DNA of 64,000 nt, from positions 1-64,000 of the forward strand of contig CAMMST010000006.1 of NCBI GenBank assembly GCA_946499615.1, read 5' to 3'. Positions 15,805-25,079 of the stretch are shown piece by piece. The stretch comes from Enterococcus_E cecorum_B (lineage in GTDB: Bacteria; Bacillota; Bacilli; Lactobacillales; Enterococcaceae). Both the position numbers and the translations under genes were made by a program. Numbering within the stretch: position 1 is the first letter of the stretch; every line of letters begins with the position of its first letter. Below the pieces are notes generated by a model that was not told where the DNA came from, did not search any database, and saw nothing but the letters and a program-made list of their open reading frames with translations.

Positions 15805-17244
15805 ATGGCAAACAACCAAACCAACGACTTTACAGAATGGTACTTACAGACAGTACAACAAGCGGAATTAATGAGCTATTCACCAGTGCGTGGCTCAATT
15901 ATTTTCCGTCCAGATGGCTTTGAACTTTGGGAACATATCCAAGAAGAGTTCAACAAATTTTTACGCAAAGAAGGCATCCGTAATGCATACTTCCCAATGT
16001 TGATTCCACAAAGCTTTTTCATGAAAGAAGCCGATCATATTGAAGGATTTGCCCCTGAATTACCATGGGTGACCGAAGTAGGAAATGAAAAATTAGAAGA
16101 ACCTTTAGCATTGCGTCCAACTTCAGAAACAATGATTGGTTCCGCTTTTTCAGATTGGATTAACTCTTATCGTGACCTACCTTATGAAATCAATCAATGG
16201 GCCAATGTCTTCCGTTGGGAGAAAAAGACCCTTCCTTTCTTGCGTACTTCTGAATTTTTATGGCAAGAAGGACATACAGCGCACGTGGATGAAGAAGATG
16301 CGCGCCGCCGTACCATGCGTGTATTAGATGAATATGCCCGTCTATGTGAAGAATTTTTAGCGATTCCAGTCTATAAAGGTCAAAAAACACCTTCCGAACG
16401 TTTTGCTGGGGCGGTGGACACTTACTCCATCGAAGCAATGATGAAAGACGGAAAAGCAGTTCAAGCCGGCACTTCTCACTACATGGGAACCAAATTTGCC
16501 CAAGCGTTTGACATCACTTACTTAAACCAAGAAAACCAACACACCCTTGCACATACAACTTCATGGGGCGTTTCGACTCGTTTACTTGGTTCATTGATTA
16601 TGACACATGGCGATGAAAATGGCTTAGTCTTCCCACCAACTGTAGCGCCTACTCAAGTGGTACTTATCCCAGTTGGACCATGGAAGAAAAATCCAGCAAT
16701 CATGGAAAAATTAGATGAAATCTTCGCAACCTTAAAACAAAAAGGCATTCGTGTACGCCTAGATGATTCTAATAATTCTCCTGGCTATAAATTTAATGAA
16801 TGGGAACTTAAAGGAGCATGTATCCGTGTGGAATGTGGCCCACGCGACTTAGAAAATGGTCATGTCATGGTCAAAATGCGCGACCTTGATGGCAAAGAAA
16901 CGGTGAAATTTGAAGACTTGGAAAGCTACATTGATGAACAATTACAAGCGATGACTCCACGTCTATTACAAGCGGCTAAAGAACGCAACAAAGCAAACGA
17001 ACACTATGACATCAATACACTAGATGAATTAAAAGCACATATCGAAAAATCTAAAGCAGAAGGCAAAGTTCCTGGTTTTGTATTAATCGGTTGGGATGGC
17101 ACGGAAGAAACAGAAGCGAAAATTAAAGAAGAAACTGGCTTTACGACGCGTAACATTCCATTTGAAGTACCTATGCAAAAAGAATTTGATATCGTCAGCG
17201 GCAAACCTGCCAAACACACCCTTTGGATTGCTCGCGCTTATTAA
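15805..17244 (+). CDS. proS: Prolyl-tRNA synthetase, short archaeal/eukaryote-like form
   Basis: A 479-residue class II synthetase charging tRNA-Pro. Motif 2/3-type segments are seen (LRPTSETMIGSAFSDWI, RTSEFLWQEGHTAH, HTTSWGVSTRLLGSLIMTHGDENGL), and the C-terminal zinc-like/anticodon extension ends in WIARAY. It lacks the roughly 180-residue editing (INS) insertion of the usual bacterial ProRS (about 570 residues) and matches the eukaryote/archaeal-like type. Many Firmicutes carry only the long form or both, so this may be a second or replaced copy. AGGAGG sits five nt before the ATG. It is controlled by the T-box upstream and followed by a hairpin terminator. Confidence 0.95.
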   Translation: MANNQTNDFTEWYLQTVQQAELMSYSPVRGSIIFRPDGFELWEHIQEEFNKFLRKEGIRNAYFPMLIPQSFFMKEADHIEGFAPELPWVTEVGNEKLEEPLALRPTSETMIGSAFSDWINSYRDLPYEINQWANVFRWEKKTLPFLRTSEFLWQEGHTAHVDEEDARRRTMRVLDEYARLCEEFLAIPVYKGQKTPSERFAGAVDTYSIEAMMKDGKAVQAGTSHYMGTKFAQAFDITYLNQENQHTLAHTTSWGVSTRLLGSLIMTHGDENGLVFPPTVAPTQVVLIPVGPWKKNPAIMEKLDEIFATLKQKGIRVRLDDSNNSPGYKFNEWELKGACIRVECGPRDLENGHVMVKMRDLDGKETVKFEDLESYIDEQLQAMTPRLLQAAKERNKANEHYDINTLDELKAHIEKSKAEGKVPGFVLIGWDGTEETEAKIKEETGFTTRNIPFEVPMQKEFDIVSGKPAKHTLWIARAY

Positions 17245-17254
17245 TCACTTAGAT

Positions 17255-17290
17255 GAATTCGCTCATATTTTTGGGCGAATTTATTTTATT
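17255..17290 (+). terminator. proS terminator
   Basis: AATTCGC and GCGAATT enclose 12 nt, followed by a T-rich tract (TATTTTATTTT). Confidence 0.75.
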
Positions 17291-17345
17291 TTGTGTGAAA
17301 ATTTGCTAAAATATGGCCAGTTATATGACTTGAGGAGTGATTTTT

Positions 17346-18602
17346 TTGCGTACACCAGATACGTATACGAACCAAGAATTTTATCATAAGATGTATGAAG
17401 ATAGCGACATTAGTAAAGAAGATTTAGTGATTTTAACTTGTGCCATTTTCATCGCATCGATTGGCTTAAATATGAATTCGCAAGCGACGATTATCGGGGC
17501 AATGTTGATTTCGCCTTTAATGTCCCCTATTTTGGCGATTGGGACGGCTTTAGCGATTTATGATCAAGAACTATTAAAACGTGCCGCCAAAACGCTCGGA
17601 ATTGAAGTATTGCTCAGCGTCGTAGTTGCTAGCATTTATTTTTACTTTTCACCGATTAGTTATGCCAGTCAGGAAATAATCAATCGTACAGCACCGACAC
17701 TTTGGGATGCACTGATTGCGCTATTCGGGGGTACGGCCGGCATTATCGGAGCCAGAAAGAAAACTATCAATAATATCGTACCCGGGGTTGCCATCGCCAC
17801 TGCTTTGATGCCACCAATTTGTACGGTAGGCTATGGGATTGCTAGTAAAAATCTCAGATATGCCACAGGTGCGGGTTATCTCTTTATTATCAATGCGTTC
17901 TTCATCATTTTAACGACTTACGCTGGAGTCAAAGCACTGCGGATGCCAAGTCGTCAAAAAGTAGAAGCCGAGCCAAGATTAACCAAGCATAAACGAATTT
18001 TTTATATCGGGTTAACTGCCTTGATTTTACTTCCAAGCGTGATTTCCGCAAAATCTTTGGTCCAAAAATCAATTTTAGATGCCAGTGTGAAAAATTTTGC
18101 CACGGAAGAATTAACCCATGCGACCATTATCAAACAAAGCATCGATGAAAAAGATAAGATTTTGCGCTTTACGATTGCCGGCAATGACTATACTGATGCC
18201 CATATCGATCAACTACAAAATGATTTAAAACATTATGGCTTGAGTGGGTATGAACTCAAAATCACGCAAATTGCCGAGCTTTCTCAATTATCTGGTAAAC
18301 AGTTTGAAGCCTATATTTCTAGCATTATCGAAAGTCACCAAAATGCCAATACCCAGGCAGAAAATAGCGAAGAAACAAGCGACTATGCGAAAATCAACGC
18401 TACCATTCAGAAAATGGATGAAACAGTCATTACCGATGTGGCTAGTGCGACGGGATACTTAAATGATGAGGAAATCGAATTGGTCGTGATTCAAACGAAA
18501 AATGACTTAACGAAGGATTACCAAGAAAAATTAACCAAACAAATCCAAAAGAAATATCCGCAAATCGCCAAAGTCTATTACGTCAGCAAAAAAACAGAAT
18601 AA
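17346..18602 (+). CDS. DUF389 family membrane protein
   Basis: About 418 residues. The N-terminal half is a multi-helix membrane domain with the family's signature NSQATIIGAMLISPLMSPI, then TAGIIGARKKTINNIVPGVAIATALMPP. The C-terminal half (after about residue 215) is soluble and ends near KTE. DUF389 (TIGR00341-like) proteins are widespread but lack an established function. Start: TTG 17346, eight nt after GAGGAG; the GTG at 17337 overlaps that site. It is monocistronic, with a bidirectional terminator downstream at 18672. Confidence 0.85.
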   Translation: MRTPDTYTNQEFYHKMYEDSDISKEDLVILTCAIFIASIGLNMNSQATIIGAMLISPLMSPILAIGTALAIYDQELLKRAAKTLGIEVLLSVVVASIYFYFSPISYASQEIINRTAPTLWDALIALFGGTAGIIGARKKTINNIVPGVAIATALMPPICTVGYGIASKNLRYATGAGYLFIINAFFIILTTYAGVKALRMPSRQKVEAEPRLTKHKRIFYIGLTALILLPSVISAKSLVQKSILDASVKNFATEELTHATIIKQSIDEKDKILRFTIAGNDYTDAHIDQLQNDLKHYGLSGYELKITQIAELSQLSGKQFEAYISSIIESHQNANTQAENSEETSDYAKINATIQKMDETVITDVASATGYLNDEEIELVVIQTKNDLTKDYQEKLTKQIQKKYPQIAKVYYVSKKTE

Positions 18603-18604
18603 CC

Positions 18605-18665
18605 AATCGTTGTAAAACAGCTGGTTAGTATGGAATTCCTGTCTTGCCAATCCGTTTTACAACCT
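18605..18665. repeat. Inverted repeat, possible relative of the dispersed intergenic repeat
   Basis: GTTGTAAAAC and GTTTTACAAC form a 10-bp perfect inverted repeat about 40 nt apart, with inner GGTTAG and CCAATCC. The end AGGTTGTAAAAC read from the minus strand recalls the AAGGTTGTAAATC end of copies A and E. The relationship is tentative. Confidence 0.4.
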
Positions 18666-18671
18666 CATTCA

Positions 18672-18712
18672 AAAAGGACTGATTGCGCCTATTGCAGTCA
18701 GTCCTTTTGATT
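18672..18712. terminator. Bidirectional terminator between convergent genes
   Basis: AAAAGGACTGA and TCAGTCCTTTT form an 11-bp stem, with T tracts on both strands. It serves the DUF389 gene (+) and the lplA operon (-). Confidence 0.85.
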
Positions 18713-18810
18713 TTGATTATTAATAGCTCCTCTAAAGAAGTAAAAGGTCCATGCAAATTTTGCATCAATTCAACCGAAAGCTTCAATCGTGTCAGCTAAG
18801 TTCGTAGATT

Positions 18811-19041
18811 TTATTGGAACTTTTTGCCAAATTCTTCCATAATCTTCAGTACTTCTTCTTTATCGGCTTCTTTTAACATAGGCACGATTTTGTCTTTAAA
18901 AGTTAAAAGATAAGCCACATCAAAGGTTCCTTCCGATTGTTTGGCAAAGCTTTCTGCCAATAATTCTTTCACATCTTCTACCTTGTCAGCTTGGACACGG
19001 TCTAAAATAAAATGATAAAATTTTTCTTGAAATGCGTTCAT
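18811..19041 (-). CDS. Small conserved-looking protein of unknown function
   Basis: 76 residues, acidic and probably all-helical (MNAFQEKFYHFILDRVQADKV at the start, IMEEFGKKFQ at the end), with no signal peptide and no motif I recognise. AGAGGTG precedes the ATG. It is the last gene of an MBL hydrolase-lplA operon, 13 nt after lplA, which suggests but does not prove a link to lipoate metabolism. Confidence 0.75.
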   Translation of the reverse strand: MNAFQEKFYHFILDRVQADKVEDVKELLAESFAKQSEGTFDVAYLLTFKDKIVPMLKEADKEEVLKIMEEFGKKFQ

Positions 19042-19054
19042 AAGACACCTCTTT

Positions 19055-20059
19055 TTAGTAAATTAAGTTTAAGAATTCTTCTGGTTCGATATTGCCAAAG
19101 TATTTCTTCAAATCAATTTTACTGATGGCTTCTTGTAAGGCAGATTTTTCATATTTCACACCTACTAAAGCTTCTTCCACATCTTTGATTTCCCCTAAAC
19201 CGAAGAAATCTCCATAAATTTTGACCTCGGTAATTTTACCTTCCGCAACATTTAAGCGCACATCGATTGAGCCAATATTAAATCGTTGGCTACGTTGTAA
19301 ATCAAAGGCTGGGGATTGGCCATAGTTCCAGTCCCAGTTACGGTAATATTTATCAGAAATTTGATTAATCTTTTCCCAGTCAGCATCGGTTAATTCATAA
19401 GTTTTCACTTGATCGACACTATCGACACCAAAGATTTTTAATAAAATATCTTGGCGGAATTCTTTGGTTGTCATGTTTTGTTTATCTTCAGGTAAGAACG
19501 GTTTGATATTGGTTACGCGTGAACGAATGGACTTAATGCCTTTAGATTCAATCTTTTCTTTCTTCACTTTCAAAGCATTCACGACTTCATTAATATCGCT
19601 GTCGAACATGATTGTACCATGCGCAAACATTCGGCCATTTGTCGCATACATCGCATTACCAGAGAATTTTTGATCATTGATAACCAAATCATTGCGGCCT
19701 TTTAGATGCGCACCTTTTACGCCTAATTCTTGTAATGCTTCCACGATTGGTTTCGTTAATTTTTCGAAATCGCGGAAAGACTCACCATCATCTTTCATAA
19801 TGAAACTGAAATTCAAGTTCCCGAAATCATGATATACCGCACCGCCACCACTAAAGCGACGAACCACATGAATGCCGTGTTCATCCACATATTCTTTATT
19901 GATTTCTTCGATGGTATTTTGGTTACGGCCAATGATAATCGACGGCTCATTGATATAGAAAAGTAGAATCGGCTCATCTACTTGCATCTCTTGTAGTAAA
20001 AAAGTTTCAATTGCTAAGTTAATTCTTGGATCTGTGATTTCATTAGGTACAAAAATCAT
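19055..20059 (-). CDS. lplA: Lipoate-protein ligase
   Basis: A 334-residue ligase that activates lipoate with ATP and attaches it to lysines of 2-oxoacid dehydrogenase E2 or GcvH proteins. Signatures: VVRRFSGGGAVYHDFGNLNFSF and the lysine-containing GRNDLVINDQKFSGNA, then MFAHGTIMFDSD. A C-terminal accessory domain (from about residue 250) is present, as in the LplA-type single-protein ligases. AGGAGG is positioned ahead of ATG 20059. It sits 12 nt after the MBL hydrolase gene. Confidence 0.95.
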   Translation of the reverse strand: MIFVPNEITDPRINLAIETFLLQEMQVDEPILLFYINEPSIIIGRNQNTIEEINKEYVDEHGIHVVRRFSGGGAVYHDFGNLNFSFIMKDDGESFRDFEKLTKPIVEALQELGVKGAHLKGRNDLVINDQKFSGNAMYATNGRMFAHGTIMFDSDINEVVNALKVKKEKIESKGIKSIRSRVTNIKPFLPEDKQNMTTKEFRQDILLKIFGVDSVDQVKTYELTDADWEKINQISDKYYRNWDWNYGQSPAFDLQRSQRFNIGSIDVRLNVAEGKITEVKIYGDFFGLGEIKDVEEALVGVKYEKSALQEAISKIDLKKYFGNIEPEEFLNLIY

Positions 20060-20071
20060 GCCTAATCCCTC

Positions 20072-20812
20072 CTAAATTTGGTAAGTGTCACCTATTTTGG
20101 CAACCGATACTTGGATATTTTCTCCTGCTTGTTTTTGCGCTTGAGCCTTGAGTAAATCATAGTCGCCTTCTTCTGGTAAATGAGATAAGATCAAACGTTT
20201 CGCACCAGCAGCCTTCGCAATCTTACCTGCCTCCCCTGCTGTAAAATGCGCATGGTGATTTTCATGTCCATCAAAGAGATAAGTATCTGCTAAAAATAGG
20301 TCGGCATCCTTGACAAATTCGTTAAAACTTTCCATATAACCAGAATCTGCCGTAAAGACAAATACCTTGCCACTACGCTTTTCGACAATTCTCATCGCAT
20401 AACACTCCACAGGATGTATCGTCTTTCTAAATGTAACAGAAAACGGTCCCAAATTCAAATGATTCGCCTCCAAGTAATTATGCCCTTGACTCACTTGTGG
20501 CATGGTTAAATCGTTAAAATGAAAAGTATCATTGCCATGACCATAGATGGGTAAGACTCTGTTTTTATCACGCTTGTTAGATAACTGCCACATATATTGC
20601 AACACGCCTAAATCAGCAATATGATCATGATGATAATGACTGATAATGACCGCATCTAAATCAAGCGGACTCATCACCTTTTCTAATTGACTTAATGTTT
20701 GGCTGCCGGCATCAATTAATAGATGAAAGCCGTCTGATTCCAAAAGATAGCTCGTAGTTCCACGCCCTTTGGATGGATAAGCTCCCATGCAACCTAAAAT
20801 CGTTAATTTCAT
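20072..20812 (-). CDS. MBL-fold metallohydrolase (RNase Z-like)
   Basis: A 246-residue metallo-beta-lactamase-fold hydrolase. Metal ligands are visible in SHYHHDHIADLG (HxHxDH), in TIHPVECYAMR, in FTADSGYMESF and at the late histidine SHLP. The family includes RNase Z-like and phosphodiesterase-like enzymes; no substrate can be assigned. Start: ATG 20812, seven nt after AGGAGG; ATG 20818 is too close to that site. It is first in the operon with lplA and the 76-residue gene. Confidence 0.88.
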   Translation of the reverse strand: MKLTILGCMGAYPSKGRGTTSYLLESDGFHLLIDAGSQTLSQLEKVMSPLDLDAVIISHYHHDHIADLGVLQYMWQLSNKRDKNRVLPIYGHGNDTFHFNDLTMPQVSQGHNYLEANHLNLGPFSVTFRKTIHPVECYAMRIVEKRSGKVFVFTADSGYMESFNEFVKDADLFLADTYLFDGHENHHAHFTAGEAGKIAKAAGAKRLILSHLPEEGDYDLLKAQAQKQAGENIQVSVAKIGDTYQI

Positions 20813-20903
20813 CGTCATTCCTCCTCAGATTTTCCTTAAGATGATTATAGCATGTTTCTAAAAAATTCTTCAAAGATATAGAAGAAGCAAGCGAAACTAT
20901 ATC

Positions 20904-20942
20904 AAAAAAAGCTACCCTCCCCGTATTGAGCAGGATAGCCTT
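20904..20942 (-). terminator. Terminator of the M42 aminopeptidase gene
   Basis: AGGCTATCCT pairs with the GGGTAGCT side, followed by T7 on the minus strand. Confidence 0.85.
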
Positions 20943-20948
20943 TGAAAA

Positions 20949-22034
20949 TTAATAGCTTAAGATTTGGTCAACAGTGGCGCGGTCTAGACGGCGAACGACT
21001 TCTGTGACTAATTTAACCGTATTTAGATAGTCATCTTCATGAATCACAGAAGTATGTGAATGTAGATAACGAACAGGTACGGTAATCGCTAAAGATGGGA
21101 TACCTTGACGGGTTAAGTGCATTTGTCCTGCATCTGTCCCCCCACCAGCGATAACTGTGTATTGGAATGGAATCTCTAATTCTTCTGCTACATCGGTGAC
21201 AAAGTTCAATAATTTCTTATGCGGAACCATTGAAGCATCGAAAATCAAGATTTGTGGTCCTTTGCCTAATACAGAATCTGCTTCTTTTGGTGTCATTCCT
21301 GGGGTATCACCTGCTGTACCGGTATCAAGCGCAAAGGCAATTTCTGGATCAGCAAGATAAGTACTTGTTCTTGCCCCACGTAAGCCGACTTCTTCCATGA
21401 CATCACTACCAGCAAATAATTGGTTAGGATGGCCGTCTTTGGCTAAGTTTTCTAGCACACGTAAAGCCACAGCAGTTCCGACACGGTTATCCCATGCTTT
21501 GGCTAAAAGGAACTTACTATCATTTAATCGTTTGTATTCGATATACGGTGTAATCATATCGCCAGGACGGACACCCCATGATTTCACTTCTTCTTCACTT
21601 GAACCGCCGACATCAATGAACATATCTTTAATATCATAGGGTTTGTTACGCGCTTCTACACTTAAAACATGCGGTGGTTTGCAACCAATGACCCCATGAA
21701 TCAATTTGCCTTCGCGGGTTTTAATTTCAACTTGTTGAGCTAGCATCACTTGTGACCACCAGCCGCCTAATGTTTGAAATTCGATGAAGCCTTTTTCCGT
21801 AATTTTGGTAACCATAAAGCCAACTTCATCCATATGTCCTGAAATAAAGATACGTGGGCTCTTTTCATCTTGACTGTGTTTGGCAATGACACTCCCTAAA
21901 CCATCAAAAATAATTTCGTCCGCATAGTCTTTGGCATAAGCTTTAAAGACTTCACGTACTTCTTCTTCATTGCCTGGTACGCCACGAGCTGAAGTTAAGT
22001 CAATTAATAATTGTTCATCCTTTTGCTCTAACAT
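20949..22034 (-). CDS. pepA: M42 family (glutamyl) aminopeptidase
   Basis: A 361-residue cobalt/zinc aminopeptidase. Ligands and catalytic residues are seen in ISGHMDEVGFMV, AWDNRVGTA, DVMEEVGLRGAR, ALDTGTAGD and GGGTDAGQ. Members cleave N-terminal acidic or other residues from short peptides in the cytoplasm and fit directly with the oligopeptide transporter encoded just upstream. Start: ATG 22034 after GAAGGA; upstream in-frame codons would run into the oppF gene. It is 74 nt from oppF and may be co-transcribed with opp. Confidence 0.93.
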   Translation of the reverse strand: MLEQKDEQLLIDLTSARGVPGNEEEVREVFKAYAKDYADEIIFDGLGSVIAKHSQDEKSPRIFISGHMDEVGFMVTKITEKGFIEFQTLGGWWSQVMLAQQVEIKTREGKLIHGVIGCKPPHVLSVEARNKPYDIKDMFIDVGGSSEEEVKSWGVRPGDMITPYIEYKRLNDSKFLLAKAWDNRVGTAVALRVLENLAKDGHPNQLFAGSDVMEEVGLRGARTSTYLADPEIAFALDTGTAGDTPGMTPKEADSVLGKGPQILIFDASMVPHKKLLNFVTDVAEELEIPFQYTVIAGGGTDAGQMHLTRQGIPSLAITVPVRYLHSHTSVIHEDDYLNTVKLVTEVVRRLDRATVDQILSY

Positions 22035-22108
22035 CAAAATCCTTCTTTCTGTATATGTCATTTCATGAAAAAAGGAGAGCAAGCCCCACTTTTTTTTCAA
22101 TATCATTT

Positions 22109-23047
22109 TTAATCGTTGTATTCTGCACGATATTTTTCGATTTCGGCTTTGTTTCCGTAAACGAAATGCCCTGGTACTACTTCTTCAAAAGTTGGCTTAT
22201 CTACAGAATAATCATGCACACTTGGATCATAGACATGTAATTTTTTCTTCTTCGCCAAGATTGGGTCAGGAATTGGTACAGCAGATAAAAGTGCGCGCGT
22301 ATACGGATGAATTGGATGATTGAATAATTCTTCCGCTTCGGCTAATTCCACGATTTCACCACGATAAATAACCGCAATTCGATCTGAGATAAAACGTACC
22401 ACTGATAAGTCATGGGCGATAAATAGATAAGTCACACCACGTTCTCTTTGGGCTTCTTTTAATAAGTTTAAGACTTGGGCACGAATCGATACGTCTAGCG
22501 CAGAAATCGGTTCATCCGCTACGACTAGTTCTGGTTCCATAATCATCGCACGCGCAATCCCAATACGTTGACGTTGACCACCTGAGAACTCATGCGGATA
22601 ACGATACATATGTTCAGGGAGTAATCCTACTTTTTCTAACATTGCACGTACTTTTGCTTCACGGTCAGCATCATCTTTATAGAGGTTATAGTTATACAAC
22701 CCTTCTGAAATGATGTAATCCACCGTGGCGCGTTCATTTAGAGAAGCTGATGGATCTTGGAAAATCATTTGAATTTGTTGAATGATTTCATGGCGTTTTT
22801 GTTTACTAATTCCACCATTAATCTTTTCACCTTTAAAATTGATTTCGCCTTTACTTGTTGGATTTAATCCTACAATTGCGCGACCAATCGTTGTTTTCCC
22901 TGAACCAGATTCGCCTACTAATGAGAAAGTTTCCCCTTTATAGATATCGAAATTAGCATTTTTGACTGCCACGAAACGACTCTTTCCTTCACCAAAGGCA
23001 ATTTCTAAGTCTTTAATCGATAATAATACTTCTTTGTTTTCAGTCAC
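22109..23047 (-). CDS. oppF: Oligopeptide ABC transporter ATP-binding protein OppF
   Basis: A 312-residue ATPase. Walker A GESGSGKTTIGRA, signature FSGGQRQRIGIARA, Walker B LVVADEPISALD, plus the C-terminal oligopeptide/dipeptide region (HPYTRALLSAVP). It pairs with OppD to power uptake. GTG start with GGGGTG 9 nt upstream. Length equals streptococcal AmiF. Three nt separate it from oppD. Confidence 0.97.
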   Translation of the reverse strand: MTENKEVLLSIKDLEIAFGEGKSRFVAVKNANFDIYKGETFSLVGESGSGKTTIGRAIVGLNPTSKGEINFKGEKINGGISKQKRHEIIQQIQMIFQDPSASLNERATVDYIISEGLYNYNLYKDDADREAKVRAMLEKVGLLPEHMYRYPHEFSGGQRQRIGIARAMIMEPELVVADEPISALDVSIRAQVLNLLKEAQRERGVTYLFIAHDLSVVRFISDRIAVIYRGEIVELAEAEELFNHPIHPYTRALLSAVPIPDPILAKKKKLHVYDPSVHDYSVDKPTFEEVVPGHFVYGNKAEIEKYRAEYND

Positions 23048-23050
23048 GAA

Positions 23051-24127
23051 TTAGTTCACCCCTTCTTCAAAATCATCAGCATCAATTTCTTGCGTTAGTT
23101 GAACCATCCGCTCATGAAGTTGCTTAATTTTTTCAGGTGTGTCGACTTTTGGTGCTCGAGGGTCGAGTAACCAAGTCTTGGCAAAATGCGTCGGACTTAC
23201 TTCAAACATCGGTGGTTCCGCTTTGAAGTCGATTTCCATCGCATATGGACTACGGAAAGCAAAGGCATCTCCAGCAATCTCTTTGTATAAAGAAGGTGGT
23301 GTCCCTGGCACGTAGTATAATTCTTCCCCTTTTTCACTCAATTGTGGAAGAGAAGATAATAAGCTCCAAGTATATGGATGCTTTGGATTGTAGAAAATTT
23401 CTTCTGACTTACCAATTTCAATAATTTGACCCGCATACATAACAGCTACTCGGTCAGCAATCGATGCCACAACCCCTAAATCGTGTGTGATAAAGATGGT
23501 CGTAAATCCATATTCTTTTTGTAAGTCTTTAATCAAGTCTAAAATTTGGGCTTGAATCGTCACGTCTAGCGCAGTGGTTGGTTCGTCACAAATCAATATT
23601 TTTGGGTGACATGCCAAGGCAATCGCGATAACAATCCGTTGACGCATCCCTCCAGAATATTGGAAAGGATATTCATCATAACGTTGGGCTGCATTTGGAA
23701 TACCCGTTTTTTCCATTAATTCAATGGCTAGTTGTTTCGCTTCTTTTGGTGTTTTGCCGCGGTGTTTGATAATTACTTCGGCAATCTGTGAGCCAATCGT
23801 TCTAATTGGGTTTAATGAAGTCATTGGATCTTGGAAAATGGTCGCAATTTCTTTCCCGCGAATATTTTCCCAATCTTTATCGGTTTTATAATCAGTTAGG
23901 ACTTTACCATCATAAGTAATGGTTCCTCCACTGACACGTCCGTTTTGTTCTAACATCCCAGTAAATGTTTTGGTTAATACTGATTTCCCTGAACCAGATT
24001 CACCTACGATTGCTAAGATTTCGCCCTCTTCTAAACTCAGTGAGACATTCCGAATGGCCGTTAATTGACGTTTTCTGACTTGGAAGCTCACTGAAATATT
24101 TTCAGCCGTTAATATCGTCTTACTCAT
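23051..24127 (-). CDS. oppD: Oligopeptide ABC transporter ATP-binding protein OppD
   Basis: A 358-residue ATPase. Walker A GESGSGKSVLTK, signature QYSGGMRQRIVIAIA, Walker B ILICDEPTTALD, then the HPYTWSLLSSLP region. In related transporters OppD/OppF form the nucleotide-binding heterodimer. Size matches AmiE (about 355). It begins 15 nt after oppC. Confidence 0.97.
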   Translation of the reverse strand: MSKTILTAENISVSFQVRKRQLTAIRNVSLSLEEGEILAIVGESGSGKSVLTKTFTGMLEQNGRVSGGTITYDGKVLTDYKTDKDWENIRGKEIATIFQDPMTSLNPIRTIGSQIAEVIIKHRGKTPKEAKQLAIELMEKTGIPNAAQRYDEYPFQYSGGMRQRIVIAIALACHPKILICDEPTTALDVTIQAQILDLIKDLQKEYGFTTIFITHDLGVVASIADRVAVMYAGQIIEIGKSEEIFYNPKHPYTWSLLSSLPQLSEKGEELYYVPGTPPSLYKEIAGDAFAFRSPYAMEIDFKAEPPMFEVSPTHFAKTWLLDPRAPKVDTPEKIKQLHERMVQLTQEIDADDFEEGVN

Positions 24128-24141
24128 TTTCTGTGTCCTCC

Positions 24142-25077
24142 TTATAAGTGTGTTCTTGGATCGGTTGCATCAGCTAAAGTTTGACCTACAATATATAAAG
24201 AAATAGATACTAACGCTAAAACTGCAACTGGAATCCAGAACAAGTATGGATAGTTACTAATATTCGGTGTGTATTTAGAAATAATACGTCCTAATGAAGG
24301 CACATCTGCACTCAACCCAACGCCTAAGAATGAAAGAAAAGTTTCTGCTGAGATGAATCCTGGTAACGTACGAGAAATATCTGTCATCACAACAGAGATC
24401 AAATATGGCAAGATATTCTTACTAATCATTCGTGGTACAGGTGTCCCTAAGTTACGAGAAGCTAGGTTATATTCGCGATCACGCATAATCATTACTTGTA
24501 CCCGAATAAAGTAAGCTGTCCCGATCCAGTTTGTTACACACATCGCAAAGACTAAATTCCAAAAACCACTACCAAAGGCATAGGCTAAAACGATAATGAT
24601 TAATAGTGAAGGTACGTTTGAAATGACGTTATACACTTCAAGCATGACACGGTCCACTTTTTTGCTGACACCCCAAAGTGCCCCTACAATAACGCCAATC
24701 GTTGTGGTAATTGTTGTAGCTAACACACTGATTAAGATAGAAGTTCTTGCCCCTGCCCAGACCGCATCGAATAATGATTGGCCGTTGGCATCGGTACCGA
24801 ACCAGTTCTCAGCACTTGGCGGATTATAACGTGCATCGAAGTTATTGATATTTGATACATTCATGAAATCATAACCACTAAATAACGGTTGGATGAAACT
24901 CATCAAAATAATTAATACAAGTAATACCAGCATCGTAATGGCTACTTTACTTGAGAAAAACTTTCGTGCCACTGATCGCCAGTAGGAATACTTCGGCGTA
25001 TCGATTTTTTCAGAATTAATCGTATCAATCGACACAAAGTTAAAATCTTCTTGGCTGATTTGATTTAACTTTTCCAA
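24142..25077 (-). CDS. oppC: Oligopeptide ABC transporter permease OppC
   Basis: A 311-residue permease with six predicted helices and the EAA loop contacting the ATPases (REYNLASRNLGTPVPRMISKNILP). The N-terminal soluble stretch is followed by VAITMLVLLVLIILMSF. Size equals AmiD. It directly abuts oppB (2 nt gap). Confidence 0.96.
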   Translation of the reverse strand: MEKLNQISQEDFNFVSIDTINSEKIDTPKYSYWRSVARKFFSSKVAITMLVLLVLIILMSFIQPLFSGYDFMNVSNINNFDARYNPPSAENWFGTDANGQSLFDAVWAGARTSILISVLATTITTTIGVIVGALWGVSKKVDRVMLEVYNVISNVPSLLIIIVLAYAFGSGFWNLVFAMCVTNWIGTAYFIRVQVMIMRDREYNLASRNLGTPVPRMISKNILPYLISVVMTDISRTLPGFISAETFLSFLGVGLSADVPSLGRIISKYTPNISNYPYLFWIPVAVLALVSISLYIVGQTLADATDPRTHL

Positions 25078-25079
25078 TT

